NCBI GenBank assembly: GCA_934096105.1
Contig: CAKOLH010000001.1
Span: 99,154 to 163,153, forward strand
DNA: 64,000 nucleotides
Origin: an uncultured Bacilli bacterium
Lineage (GTDB): Bacteria > Bacillota_I > Bacilli_A > RF39 > UBA660
Direction of reading: 5' to 3'
A program made the position numbers and the translations under genes. Below the pieces are notes generated by a model that saw only the letters and a program-made list of their open reading frames with translations, searched no databases and was not told where the DNA came from. Positions 46,281 to 55,202 of the stretch are shown in pieces. Each line of letters starts with the position of its first letter. Position 1 is the first letter of the stretch.

Positions 46281-48122
46281 ATGAGTAGTAAAAAAAATGT
46301 AGCTAAACAAATAAAAAAGCAAATACTAAATAATGATTTTGATTATGATTATTTATATGATGAACTAGTAGATAATCCAGAAGATGTATTATCTGGTATA
46401 CTTAATGCTTATTTATATCTATTTAGAAATGTAGATAATATCTGCAACGAAGAATGTCTTAATAATTTGAATGATCTTTTATATCACTATGTTAGAAAGA
46501 ATAAAAATAAAAAAGATTTAGAATTAGTTTATAAAAAAATAGAAGTATTTTTAAGTAATGTTTCAATGAGTTTAGATTATGAAAAATTACTTAAGGTAGA
46601 AAAGTATATATCTATTTTAGTTAATCTTCAAAATAAATGTATTATGAATAATATGAGAAAAGCTAAGGGAGATAAATATAATTTTATATTATATTTAATA
46701 TTTGAAAAGAGAGATATAGAACTTCTAACTAGATATATAGAAAATAATATGAAAGAGTTATTAATAAATAATAGTACTATACCATCTATATTTACTTCAA
46801 TAGTAGAAAAGTATATTGATATTCATGAAGAGAATGAAATTGAAATAAAATATTTTAATAGAGTTATTAATTTATTTTTAAAAGGTAGAATGTATGATAA
46901 GTTAATTAAAGATGATTCTAATTATTTAAAAATACTAAAGACTTCAGATAAAAAGTTTGTTCTTGATTTAGTGGAAAAAATAGAAAATGAATTTTATCAG
47001 ACTAAGGAAGATGTAGCTAAAGATTATAATGTATCTTTTATATTACCTAAAGTAGAGAAATATAGTTATTTTCCTAATGGTAAAATAGATTTAACTAAAG
47101 AAAATATTATTACTATTGATAATGAGGGGGATCTATGCTTAGATGATGCTTTATCTATTAGTGATAATAATGATGGTACATATACCTTGTTTATTCATTT
47201 AGCTAATCCTGCTTCAATTATACCTTATAGCTCTAGTACGATGAAAGAAGCATTAAAAAGATGCAATACAATGTATTTAATGGATGATAGTATTCCCATA
47301 TTTGATAGGTATTTATCAGATAATATATTATCATTACTACCTAATAAGTATACTAATGCTCTTACTGTTAAAGTAAGAGTGGATACTGATTATTCACTAA
47401 TACTGGATACTTTAGAGATAATACCTAGTGTTATTCAAAGTAAGCATAAGTTATCTTATGAAGAAACTGATAATATTATTGATCATGGTGGTGACTTAAA
47501 TAATACATTAATGTTATTATCTAAAATATTTGATAAACAATCTATTGATAACCCTAAAATTAGTGCTTATCATAAGTTAGAGAATATAATTAGAGGTAGA
47601 GATAATACTAATAGTTCTAAAGCTGATACCTCTATATCTCATATGATGGTAGAACAAAGTAATGTTTTTGCTAATAGTGCTGTTTATCTTATTGATAAGA
47701 GAGATAATTTAGGTCTTATTATGCCATGGAGAGTACAGACTGAAGACTGTGATGAACTTATTAATGAATATTTAAAAAGAGGTAATTTTGATACCACTAA
47801 TAAAGAATTACGTAGAATGATGAAAGAATATATGATGAGAAGTAAATATTCATTTGTTAATAGAGGGCATTATGGACTTGGCCTTGGAGGTTATGTTAGA
47901 ATAAGCAGTGCCGCCAGAAGAGCTATGGATGCTCTTGCTATCTATGTATTATATGATTTATATATTAATAGAAATAGTGATGACTTAGATTATAAATACT
48001 ACTATTGGGAAAAAGAAATTAAATATTGGTGTGAATATGCTAATATTAGAACTAGTGAAAATAATAATTTTATTAGTGAATATAACTACTTATGTAGTAG
48101 AGGAAAGATATTAAAGAAGTAG
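46281..48122 (+). CDS. Divergent RNB-domain ribonuclease-like protein with altered active site
   Basis: The protein has 613 residues. The first 235 or so are helical and unlike the cold-shock domains that precede the catalytic part of RNase II/R. The RNB domain follows (about 265-520), with ENIITIDNEGDLCLDDALSI, YTLFIHLANPASII, FDRYLSDNILSLLPNKYTNA, SHMMVEQSNVFANSAVYLI and RGHYGLGLGGYVRISSAARR. RNase II family enzymes bind metal through D-x5-D-x-D-D; here D280, D288 and D289 are kept, but the second Asp is Cys286. No S1 domain is seen. It could be a weakened exonuclease or an RNA-binding derivative. Confidence 0.8.
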   Translation: MSSKKNVAKQIKKQILNNDFDYDYLYDELVDNPEDVLSGILNAYLYLFRNVDNICNEECLNNLNDLLYHYVRKNKNKKDLELVYKKIEVFLSNVSMSLDYEKLLKVEKYISILVNLQNKCIMNNMRKAKGDKYNFILYLIFEKRDIELLTRYIENNMKELLINNSTIPSIFTSIVEKYIDIHEENEIEIKYFNRVINLFLKGRMYDKLIKDDSNYLKILKTSDKKFVLDLVEKIENEFYQTKEDVAKDYNVSFILPKVEKYSYFPNGKIDLTKENIITIDNEGDLCLDDALSISDNNDGTYTLFIHLANPASIIPYSSSTMKEALKRCNTMYLMDDSIPIFDRYLSDNILSLLPNKYTNALTVKVRVDTDYSLILDTLEIIPSVIQSKHKLSYEETDNIIDHGGDLNNTLMLLSKIFDKQSIDNPKISAYHKLENIIRGRDNTNSSKADTSISHMMVEQSNVFANSAVYLIDKRDNLGLIMPWRVQTEDCDELINEYLKRGNFDTTNKELRRMMKEYMMRSKYSFVNRGHYGLGLGGYVRISSAARRAMDALAIYVLYDLYINRNSDDLDYKYYYWEKEIKYWCEYANIRTSENNNFISEYNYLCSRGKILKK

Positions 48123-48138
48123 AAAGAAGTTGATATTT

Positions 48139-49557
48139 ATGAATATGCCAGATTTAAATGAGGCAAGAAAGAGAACTAAAGATAAAGTAAATATTTTATA
48201 TGATGAATATAAAGTACCTGAGAGTGTTAAAAATATTGGTAAAGGTAAGAGTTATGCTCTTCTTACTTATGGATGTCAAATGAATGTCCATGATAGTGAG
48301 AATATTGCTGGTATTATGGAAGATATGGGATATACTAGGATAAAAGATTATGAAAAAGCTAATATTGTAATACTTAATACTTGTGCTATCAGAGAAAATG
48401 CTCATAATAAGGTAATTGGTATTTTAGGTAGAATTAAACATTTAAAAGAGACTAATAAGGATCTAATTACTGTTGTATGTGGGTGTATGGCACAGGAAGA
48501 GTCTATAGCTAAAATGATAAGAGATAAGTATCCTTGGATAGATATAGTCCTTGGTACACATAACTTTTATGAATTACCAGTATATATTTCTAAAGTACTT
48601 GAAGATAATAAACAAGAAATATGTGTATATTCTATAGAGGGTGATGTTATCGAGGATATTCCTACGAAGAGGGATTCTAAGGTAAAAGCATGGGTTAATA
48701 TTCAGTATGGATGTGATAAGTTTTGTTCATACTGTATAGTTCCTTATACTAGAGGTAAACAAAGAAGCAGATTACCTAAAGATATTTTAAAAGAAGTAGA
48801 AGAACTTAAAAATAATGGATATAAAGAAGTTACTTTACTTGGTCAGAATGTTAATGCTTATGGTAAAGATTTAGATATGAATTATACAATGGCTGATTTA
48901 CTTCGTGACACTTCAAAGATTGGAATAGATAGAATTAGATTTGTTACTTCACATCCTTGGGATTTTACTGATGAGATGATTGATGTTATAGCTAAGTATG
49001 ATAACATTATGCCATATATTCATTTACCTATTCAAAGTGGTTCTGATAGTATATTAAAGAAGATGAATAGAAGATATACAATAGATGAATATAAAGAGTT
49101 ATTTTATAAATTAAAAAATAAGATAGATAATGTTAGTATCACTACTGATATAATTGTAGGTTTTCCTAATGAAACTGAAGAAGATTTTGAAGAAACATTA
49201 AAAGTATATAATGAACTTAAATATGATTTAGCTTATACTTTTATATATTCTCCAAGAGAGGGAACACCTGCGGCGAAGATAAAGGATAGTGTTTCTCTAG
49301 AAGAAAAAGAAAAAAGATTACAAAGATTAAATGAACTTGTAAATAAATATGCAAAAGAAGCAAACGATAAATATTTGAATAAAGTAGTCAAAGTTTTAAT
49401 TGAAGGACCATCAGATAAAGGCGGTAAGATGATGGGTTATACTGATACAATGAAACTTGTAAACGTGGATTGTGATCCTAAATATATTGGTGAAATAGTA
49501 GATGTTGTTATTACTGATGTTAAAACTTGGTCTATGGAAGGGGTAATTAAGAAGTGA
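48139..49557 (+). CDS. miaB: tRNA-2-methylthio-N6-dimethylallyladenosine synthase MiaB
   Basis: This radical-SAM methylthiotransferase of about 472 residues modifies A37 of tRNAs reading U-starting codons. N-terminal UPF0004 domain with YGCQMNVHDSE, NTCAIRENAHNKV and VCGCMAQEE (three Cys for the auxiliary cluster), radical-SAM motif CDKFCSYCIVPYTRG, then QNVNAYGKDL, HLPIQSGSDSILKKMNR, and a C-terminal TRAM domain. The ATG at 48139 gives the common start; an in-frame TTG at 48130 overlaps the A/G-rich ribosome site. It overlaps the following YmcA-like gene by four bases, the order seen in Bacillus (ymcB-ymcA). Confidence 0.95.
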   Translation: MNMPDLNEARKRTKDKVNILYDEYKVPESVKNIGKGKSYALLTYGCQMNVHDSENIAGIMEDMGYTRIKDYEKANIVILNTCAIRENAHNKVIGILGRIKHLKETNKDLITVVCGCMAQEESIAKMIRDKYPWIDIVLGTHNFYELPVYISKVLEDNKQEICVYSIEGDVIEDIPTKRDSKVKAWVNIQYGCDKFCSYCIVPYTRGKQRSRLPKDILKEVEELKNNGYKEVTLLGQNVNAYGKDLDMNYTMADLLRDTSKIGIDRIRFVTSHPWDFTDEMIDVIAKYDNIMPYIHLPIQSGSDSILKKMNRRYTIDEYKELFYKLKNKIDNVSITTDIIVGFPNETEEDFEETLKVYNELKYDLAYTFIYSPREGTPAAKIKDSVSLEEKEKRLQRLNELVNKYAKEANDKYLNKVVKVLIEGPSDKGGKMMGYTDTMKLVNVDCDPKYIGEIVDVVITDVKTWSMEGVIKK

Positions 49558-49889
49558 TTGAAAGTAGTATCGAGGAGTTATTTAATTCTATAAATAATTC
49601 TAATGAATATAAAGAATATAAGTTAATAGTGGATGCTTTAGAAAGTAATAAAGAAGTAATAGACTTAATTGAGGAAATAAAAAAACTTCAAAAAGAAGCC
49701 GTTAACTTAGAATATAAGAATGATGATAGATATTTAGAAGTAGATAAGAAAATTAAAGAAAAAGAAAACATTTTAAATAATAATAAAGATTATCAAGAAT
49801 ATTTATCTAAACTAAAAGATTTTAATAATACTCTACTTGCATCTTCTTCATTAATTGAAGATTATGTTACTGATAAAGTTAGTATATAG
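49554..49889 (+). CDS. YlbF/YmcA (RicA/RicF) family protein
   Basis: The 111-residue, fully helical protein fits the YlbF/YmcA family in length and pattern (ELFNSINNSNEYKEYKLIVD; EIKKLQKEAVNLEYKNDDRY). In B. subtilis YmcA, YlbF and YaaT form a complex that promotes RNase Y-dependent maturation of mRNAs and affects Spo0A phosphorylation, biofilm and competence. The position directly after miaB favours YmcA (RicA). The GTG start overlaps the end of miaB. A terminator follows. Confidence 0.8.
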   Translation: MIESSIEELFNSINNSNEYKEYKLIVDALESNKEVIDLIEEIKKLQKEAVNLEYKNDDRYLEVDKKIKEKENILNNNKDYQEYLSKLKDFNNTLLASSSLIEDYVTDKVSI

Positions 49890-49915
49890 AACTAATAATA
49901 GTTCTTTTTATTTTA
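49886..49915 (+). terminator. Terminator after the YmcA-like gene
   Basis: AGAACTA pairs with TAGTTCT around ATAA, followed by TTTTATTTT. Confidence 0.8.
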
Positions 49916-49980
49916 AAAGACTGGTATTTATATTAAATTTTTGATATAATTATATTGTTAAATATTTAGAGGAGGAAAAA

Positions 49981-50964
49981 ATGAAAAAGAGATTTTTTGC
50001 AGTACTAATTATGATAGTGTTAGTACTATTTACAGGGTGTAGTTTTGGTAAGAAAACTGAAGAAAATAAGGATGTAAGTGTTAGATATGATGGTGATGAT
50101 ATCATATATAAAACTAAGGTTAATGAAAATACAAATATGGTAAAAGTTTATGTTAATCTTGATCAAGCCGCTTTAATAATGAATGACAAAGAACCTATTA
50201 ATGTATTTACTTCTGCAGGTGTGTATGAACAAGAATGGGATGACAAAGCAAGAAATAGTGATGTCTATTTTCTAAAAGTAAGCGGATATACTGATTATAG
50301 ATGGGTAGCTCAAAGTAATAATTTTGTTGATAGTAGAATAGGTGAATCCGAAATATTTGCTAATGGTAGTTTAACCTTTAAAATTACTTCACCAATTGAC
50401 TTTATTTTAAACTATAAAAATAATGAATCATTATATGATGGGACTGCTTATATTAATTCATTGTTAGATAAAGTCTTTAAAGAATATACTTCAAAAATAG
50501 AAAATACTGAAATTGAAAATATATCTAAAGATGATATGAAAGAATATATGATAAAGACTTTAAATGAAGAGAATAATGGTATACAAATTAGTGATTTAAA
50601 TGTTGATGAGATATATGCAAGTATAAGTACTAATAGCAAACTTGCAGATAATTCATTAAACAAAATAGAATCTACTGCTTCATCTTCTAGTGGAAAAAGA
50701 GTATATGCACAAAATTACTTTTTCGATGAAGTAGAAGGTGGTTTAGACAAAGTAGTATCAGTTAATTATAAATATAAAATGGTTATAAATGATAAGTCTT
50801 ATGAGGTTAGAATATTTAGTTTAAAAAATGCTACTGAGGTTTTTCCAGGAGATAATTCTATGGTTGTTTTTGAAGCAGAAGAAGATATAGAAAGAAATGC
50901 TGGAGATAGATATGAACTTTATCTAGGAGATAAAAAAGTTGGTAAAGGAATAGTTAGTGATTAA
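49981..50964 (+). CDS. Lipoprotein, unknown family
   Basis: The 327-residue protein has a lipoprotein signal and the lipobox LFTGC (Cys20). The mature part has a beta-rich N-terminal half (VRYDGDDIIYKTKVNENTNM, VYFLKVSGYTDYRWVAQSN), a helical insertion (about 145-210) and a C-terminal beta part (FFDEVEGGLDKVVSVNYKYK; DRYELYLGDKKVGKGIV). No family recognised. It has a good GGAGG ribosome site and stands as a single gene between two terminators. It is probably attached to the outer face of the membrane. Confidence 0.7.
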   Translation: MKKRFFAVLIMIVLVLFTGCSFGKKTEENKDVSVRYDGDDIIYKTKVNENTNMVKVYVNLDQAALIMNDKEPINVFTSAGVYEQEWDDKARNSDVYFLKVSGYTDYRWVAQSNNFVDSRIGESEIFANGSLTFKITSPIDFILNYKNNESLYDGTAYINSLLDKVFKEYTSKIENTEIENISKDDMKEYMIKTLNEENNGIQISDLNVDEIYASISTNSKLADNSLNKIESTASSSSGKRVYAQNYFFDEVEGGLDKVVSVNYKYKMVINDKSYEVRIFSLKNATEVFPGDNSMVVFEAEEDIERNAGDRYELYLGDKKVGKGIVSD

Positions 50965-50968
50965 ATTC

Positions 50969-50999
50969 AAGAGAAACTAATAATGGTTTCTCTTTTTGT
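50969..50999 (+). terminator. Terminator after the lipoprotein gene
   Basis: AGAGAAAC pairs with GTTTCTCT, followed by TTTTG. Confidence 0.8.
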
Positions 51000-51084
51000 T
51001 ACTTTACTTTATAAATGTCAAGTTTATTAATTTTACTTTAAAAATAGAAAAAACTATTATATAATATAGATAAGAGGTGTTAAG

Positions 51085-52233
51085 ATGAAATTAAGTATTG
51101 GAGTAATATTTGGAGGAAGAAGTTTAGAACATGATTTATCTGTACTTACCGCTATTCAAGCAATGGATAATATAGATAAAGAAAGATATGAAGTAGTACC
51201 AATCTATATTACAAAAGATTTAACTTTTTATAGTGGTGGTATGTTAAGATATATCGATAGCTATAAAGATTTTAGATTGATAGATAGATATGCTAAAAAG
51301 GTTAATCTTATTAATAAGAATGGTAAATTTATACTTCAAACTACAGGATTAATTAAAAGAGTATATAAAGAAATACATCTTGCTTTTCCAATGGTACATG
51401 GTAAATATACTGAAGATGGTAGCATTGTTGGATATTTAGAAACACTTGGTATACCAGTAGTAGGTAGTGATATTTATTCTTCAAGTTTATGTCAAGATAA
51501 GGTATTTACTAAAGAAGTGCTTAATGGTAATGATATACCAGTAGTAGATTATGTTTATTTTTCTGATAGTGATTATAAATTAGATAAAGAAGATATATTT
51601 AAGAAGATAGAAAAATTATCTTATCCACTTATTATTAAACCTGCACGACTTGGTAGTGGTATTGGTATAGAAATAGTTAATAGAAAAGAAGAATTAGAGT
51701 CTTCAATAGAAAAAGCTATGAAGAATGATGAGAGAGTTCTAGTAGAAGAATATATTGCTGACAGAAGAGAATTTAATATGGCAGTATTACTTAGTAAAGG
51801 TAAACTTATTGGTAGTGTGATTGAAGAAATTATTAAAGATGAACCATGTAACTATTATGATAAATATCGTAAAGATAATGAAGATGATACTTTTAAAAGA
51901 ATCTTTCCAGCAGATATTTCTAAGGCTTTAACTGAAGAGATAGAAAAAACTAGTAAGAAGACATATAAAGTACTTGCTTTATCTGGAGTAGCAAGAGTAG
52001 ATTATGTATATGATAATAAGAAGAAAAAATTATATGTAAATGAAGTTAATACTATTCCTAATTTCTTTTCACATCATTTATTTGATGATAAGAATATTGA
52101 TTATAGAGAATTACTTGGTATTATGATTAAAGAAGCAATAGATAAGATTCATAAAGAGAATGATATGGTAAAAGACATAGAGGATAATTTATTTAATAAA
52201 GTAACTACTAAAGATATAAAGGAAATGAAATAA
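51085..52233 (+). CDS. ddl: D-alanine--D-alanine ligase
   Basis: This ATP-grasp enzyme makes D-Ala-D-Ala for peptidoglycan precursors. It has 382 residues; motifs are VIFGGRSLEHDLSVLTA, AFPMVHGKYTEDGSIVGYLE, SLCQDKVFTKEVL, PLIIKPARLGSGIGIEIV, VLVEEYIADRREFNMAVL, and VNEVNTIPNFFSHHLF near the metal site. The tail of about 25 residues beyond the catalytic domain is an extra. The family word at the D-Ala site, HGxxGEDG, reads HGKYTEDG here. It is followed after one base by ruvA. Confidence 0.94.
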   Translation: MKLSIGVIFGGRSLEHDLSVLTAIQAMDNIDKERYEVVPIYITKDLTFYSGGMLRYIDSYKDFRLIDRYAKKVNLINKNGKFILQTTGLIKRVYKEIHLAFPMVHGKYTEDGSIVGYLETLGIPVVGSDIYSSSLCQDKVFTKEVLNGNDIPVVDYVYFSDSDYKLDKEDIFKKIEKLSYPLIIKPARLGSGIGIEIVNRKEELESSIEKAMKNDERVLVEEYIADRREFNMAVLLSKGKLIGSVIEEIIKDEPCNYYDKYRKDNEDDTFKRIFPADISKALTEEIEKTSKKTYKVLALSGVARVDYVYDNKKKKLYVNEVNTIPNFFSHHLFDDKNIDYRELLGIMIKEAIDKIHKENDMVKDIEDNLFNKVTTKDIKEMK

Positions 52234-52234
52234 T

Positions 52235-52795
52235 ATGTATGGATATATCAGTGGGGAAATAAAAGAAATAGAACCTAGTTATGTTATTATTGATAATAAT
52301 GGTATTGGATACTTAATATATGTACCTAATCCTTATGGTTTTATGATAGGTAAAAATTATACTATATATACTTATACTAAAGTTGCTGAAGATGAATATT
52401 CTTTATATGGATTTAAAACTAAAGAAGAAAAAGAACTATTTTTAAAACTAATATCTGTTAAAGGACTTGGTCCTAAGATGGCTCTTCCTATGCTTGCCAC
52501 TGGTTCTATTACTATGATTGAAGAGGCTATAGAAACAGAAAATATTAATTATCTAAAGAAGTTTCCTAAAATTGGTGATAAAGTTGCTAGACAAGTTATT
52601 CTTGACTTAAAAGGTAAACTTAATGTTATTAATACAGGTCTATTTAAGAGAGAAGATCATTCTAATGAACTTACTGAGGCTCTACTTGGACTTGGCTATA
52701 AACAGGCTGATGTTAAGAAGATAGTTAGTAAGGTTGATCCAGAACTTAAATTAGAAGAACAAATAAAAGAAGCTCTTAAGTTACTACTTAAGTAG
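52235..52795 (+). CDS. ruvA: Holliday junction DNA helicase subunit RuvA
   Basis: The 186-residue protein has the three RuvA domains: N-terminal OB fold (MYGYISGEIKEIEPSYVIID), a middle HhH domain with LISVKGLGPKMALPML and FPKIGDKVARQVILDLKGKL, and the C-terminal RuvB-contact domain (LTEALLGLGYKQADVKKIV). It tetramerises on Holliday junctions and loads RuvB. It directly follows ddl rather than being next to ruvB (931-1920). A weak hairpin lies across its end. Confidence 0.95.
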   Translation: MYGYISGEIKEIEPSYVIIDNNGIGYLIYVPNPYGFMIGKNYTIYTYTKVAEDEYSLYGFKTKEEKELFLKLISVKGLGPKMALPMLATGSITMIEEAIETENINYLKKFPKIGDKVARQVILDLKGKLNVINTGLFKREDHSNELTEALLGLGYKQADVKKIVSKVDPELKLEEQIKEALKLLLK

Positions 52796-52803
52796 TTTCT
52801 TTT
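52775..52803 (+). terminator. Weak terminator-like hairpin at the end of ruvA
   Basis: CTTAAGT (52775-52781) pairs with ACTTAAG (52786-52792), followed by a T-rich stretch. Confidence 0.45.
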
Positions 52804-52847
52804 TGATATATAGATTCGGCTTCTATATGATAGATGCGTTTAGCATA

Positions 52848-52903
52848 TTAACTTAAGACTTGTGGCTTAAGTTAACACTCTATAGACCTTGGGCTAGAGA
52901 GTG
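52848..52903 (+). repeat. Paired hairpin with bulged-A loops (copy C)
   Basis: TTAACTTAAG pairs with CTTAAGTTAA around ACTTGTGG. Next, CACTCTATAG pairs with CTAGAGAGTG (one mismatch) around ACCTTGGG. It lies between ruvA and the LiaF-like gene; an open frame from 52860 runs through it but is not the real start. Confidence 0.78.
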
Positions 52904-52934
52904 CATAAATAATATAAAGATTGGAGAGATAAAA

Positions 52935-53615
52935 ATGAATAATATAAAAAATATTTTATGGGGAATTGTTTTGGTTATAATTGGAGTTATTATTGGACTT
53001 AATACTATGGGTATTACTGATATAGATATCTTTTTTGATGGATGGTGGACTTTATTTATTATTGTACCTTGTTTTATAGGCTTATTTACTAATAAAGATA
53101 AGACTGGTAATATTATTGGCCTTTTAGTAGGAGTTATTCTATTACTTGGAATGCAAAATATTATAGATTTTAGTTTAATATGGAAGTTATTATTACCTAG
53201 TATAATTGTTATAATAGGTTTATCTTTAATATTTAAAAATACTTTTAATAGTAAGATTAATAGTGAAATAAAGAAATTAAATAATAAGAATACTAAAGAT
53301 AATGAATACTGTGCTACATTCTCTGGACAAAGAATTGATTTTCCTAATGAAGAATTTAAAGGAGCTACTTTAAATAGTGTCTTTGGTAGTATTACTTGTG
53401 ATTTAAGAGAGACCAAAATTAAAGAGGATGTTGTTATTAATGCTAGTAGTGTCTTTGGTGGTATAGATATTATTGTACCTGATGATGTTAACATTAAGGT
53501 TAAATCTAATTCTATCTTTGGTGGAGTAGATAATAAAAAGAAAAATAGTGAAGATAAGAAACATACTATCTATGTAAATGCTAGTTGTTTATTTGGTGGG
53601 GTAGATATTAAATGA
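52935..53615 (+). CDS. LiaF-like membrane protein
   Basis: The protein has about 226 residues: four membrane helices (about 5-110; ILWGIVLVIIGVIIGLNTMG), then a cytosolic beta-helix-like domain with repeated FGS/FGG turns (NSVFGSITCDLRETKI, SSVFGGIDIIVPDDVN, SIFGGVDNKKK, CLFGGVDIK). This is the layout of LiaF-type cell-envelope stress regulators. The LiaRS two-component system is not adjacent. The ATG at 52935 follows GGAGAG; upstream in-frame codons belong to the paired hairpin. The stop overlaps the start of the DUF4097 gene by four bases. Confidence 0.85.
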   Translation: MNNIKNILWGIVLVIIGVIIGLNTMGITDIDIFFDGWWTLFIIVPCFIGLFTNKDKTGNIIGLLVGVILLLGMQNIIDFSLIWKLLLPSIIVIIGLSLIFKNTFNSKINSEIKKLNNKNTKDNEYCATFSGQRIDFPNEEFKGATLNSVFGSITCDLRETKIKEDVVINASSVFGGIDIIVPDDVNIKVKSNSIFGGVDNKKKNSEDKKHTIYVNASCLFGGVDIK

Positions 53616-54421
53616 GCAGTGGACAAAGAATTATTAAGTCTCTAGCAGTTGCTTTTGGTTTATTTTTAACTTTTACAATAGTCTTCTCTATAGTAGGAGG
53701 ATTATATGCTTTTACTAGTATGTTTAGTAAAGATAATGTTATTGAAGAGAATACTAGTATATTATGGAATCAAAGTACTGAGAATATTAAGTATTTAGAT
53801 ATAGATGTTAATTCTAGTAATTTAGTTATTAAGTCTGGGAATAGTTTTGTAATAGAGACTAATAATAAACGAATTAAGTATAAAGTAGATAATAATGAAT
53901 TAAAAATAAAAGAAGAAGGTTATCATCTTACTAATGGTAAGTTAAAGAGTGAACTTATTATTACTATACCTGATACTAAGTTAAATGAAATTGATATTAA
54001 TACTGGAGCAGGTAATTTGAATATAGATAGTATTAATACTGAGAAGTTAGATATTGATTTAGGGGCAGGTACTACTTTAATTAATAATCTTTATTCTGAG
54101 AGAGCAGATATAGATACAGGAGCAGGTACTTTTACTATTAATAATGGTAGTATTAATGACTTGGATTTAGATACTCTAGTAGGAGAAGTTAAAATTACTT
54201 CAAATATTACTGGTAATAGTAGTATCTCTTCAGGAGTAGGTAAGTTATCTCTAAATCTATTAAATACTTTTGATAATTATAAATTTGAAGTAAATAAAGG
54301 TATTGGTAAAGTAACTATTAATGATATCGAGGTGGGAGATAATAGTACACTTGGTAATGGCACTAATACTATTAAATTAGATGGTGGTATTGGAGAGATA
54401 GTAGTTAAGTTTAAAAAATAA
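53612..54421 (+). CDS. DUF4097 family membrane-anchored beta-helix protein
   Basis: The 269-residue protein has one membrane helix (residues 14-37) and a right-handed beta-helix-type domain with repeating turns (IDVNSSNLVIKSGNSFVIET, IDINTGAGNLNIDSINTEKL, IDTGAGTFTINNGSINDLDL). DUF4097 proteins often accompany LiaF-like or PspC genes and ABC exporters in envelope-stress clusters, as here. Overlap with the LiaF-like gene suggests coupled expression. The orientation of the domain across the membrane is uncertain. Confidence 0.85.
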   Translation: MSSGQRIIKSLAVAFGLFLTFTIVFSIVGGLYAFTSMFSKDNVIEENTSILWNQSTENIKYLDIDVNSSNLVIKSGNSFVIETNNKRIKYKVDNNELKIKEEGYHLTNGKLKSELIITIPDTKLNEIDINTGAGNLNIDSINTEKLDIDLGAGTTLINNLYSERADIDTGAGTFTINNGSINDLDLDTLVGEVKITSNITGNSSISSGVGKLSLNLLNTFDNYKFEVNKGIGKVTINDIEVGDNSTLGNGTNTIKLDGGIGEIVVKFKK

Positions 54422-54491
54422 TAATCTTAAGAAAATATTAAAGTTTTATAATAAATAATTTGATATACTATGTAAGTGATATGGAGGATTT

Positions 54492-55202
54492 ATGATAGAA
54501 ATTAAAAATGTAAGTAAGAGTTATAATGGTAAAAAGAAAGTATTAAAAGATGTTAGTTTTAAAATAGAAAGTGGCGAGATATTTGCTTTCATAGGTCATA
54601 ATGGCGCAGGTAAAACGACCATGATAAAGAGTATTATGGGTATTCTAGATTTTGAAGAAGGAGATATCTTAATAGATAATAAAAGTATTAAAGAAGAACC
54701 TTTAGAATGTAAGAGAATAATGGCTTATGTACCAGATAATCCTGATTTATATGAAAATATGAAGGCTATAGATTTTATTAATTTTATATGTGATATGTAC
54801 GAAGTACCTGAGAATATAAGAAGAAATAATACGCTAAAATATGCTAAAATGTTTGAGATAGAAGATAAGTTAAATGATGATATATCAAGTTTTTCACATG
54901 GTATGAAACAAAAAGTTGCTTTGATTGCTGCTTTAGCTCATGATCCTAAAGTACTAATAATGGATGAACCATTCGTCGGATTAGATCCTAAGGCTGTCTA
55001 TGACATGAAGGAAATAATGAGAGATATGGCTAAGGATGGTAAGACAATATTTTTCTCTACTCATATTCTTGATGTAGCAGAAAAATTATGTGATAGAGTA
55101 GCTATTATTAAAGATGGAACTATTGTCAAAGTAGGTAAGATGAAAGATATCAAGGGTGATGAATCATTAGAGCAGGTCTTTTTAGAACTAGGTGAAAAAT
55201 AA
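54492..55202 (+). CDS. ABC transporter ATP-binding protein
   Basis: The 236-residue nucleotide-binding domain has Walker A GHNGAGKTT, a Q-loop-region VPDNPDLYENM, signature SSFSHGMKQKVALIAA (SHGMKQ in place of SGGQ), Walker B LIMDEPFVGLDP and switch His in FFSTHILD. It resembles exporters of the EcsA/bacitracin-type group. The adjacent membrane gene overlaps by one base and is its partner. A GGAGG ribosome site precedes the ATG. It lies just after the LiaF/DUF4097 pair, compatible with export linked to envelope stress. Confidence 0.94.
   Translation: MIEIKNVSKSYNGKKKVLKDVSFKIESGEIFAFIGHNGAGKTTMIKSIMGILDFEEGDILIDNKSIKEEPLECKRIMAYVPDNPDLYENMKAIDFINFICDMYEVPENIRRNNTLKYAKMFEIEDKLNDDISSFSHGMKQKVALIAALAHDPKVLIMDEPFVGLDPKAVYDMKEIMRDMAKDGKTIFFSTHILDVAEKLCDRVAIIKDGTIVKVGKMKDIKGDESLEQVFLELGEK

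Noticed and set aside
52880..53494. Long - strand frame of about 204 codons opposite the LiaF-like gene
   Set aside because: It is a shadow of the LiaF-like coding sequence, with no ribosome site and no recognisable product.
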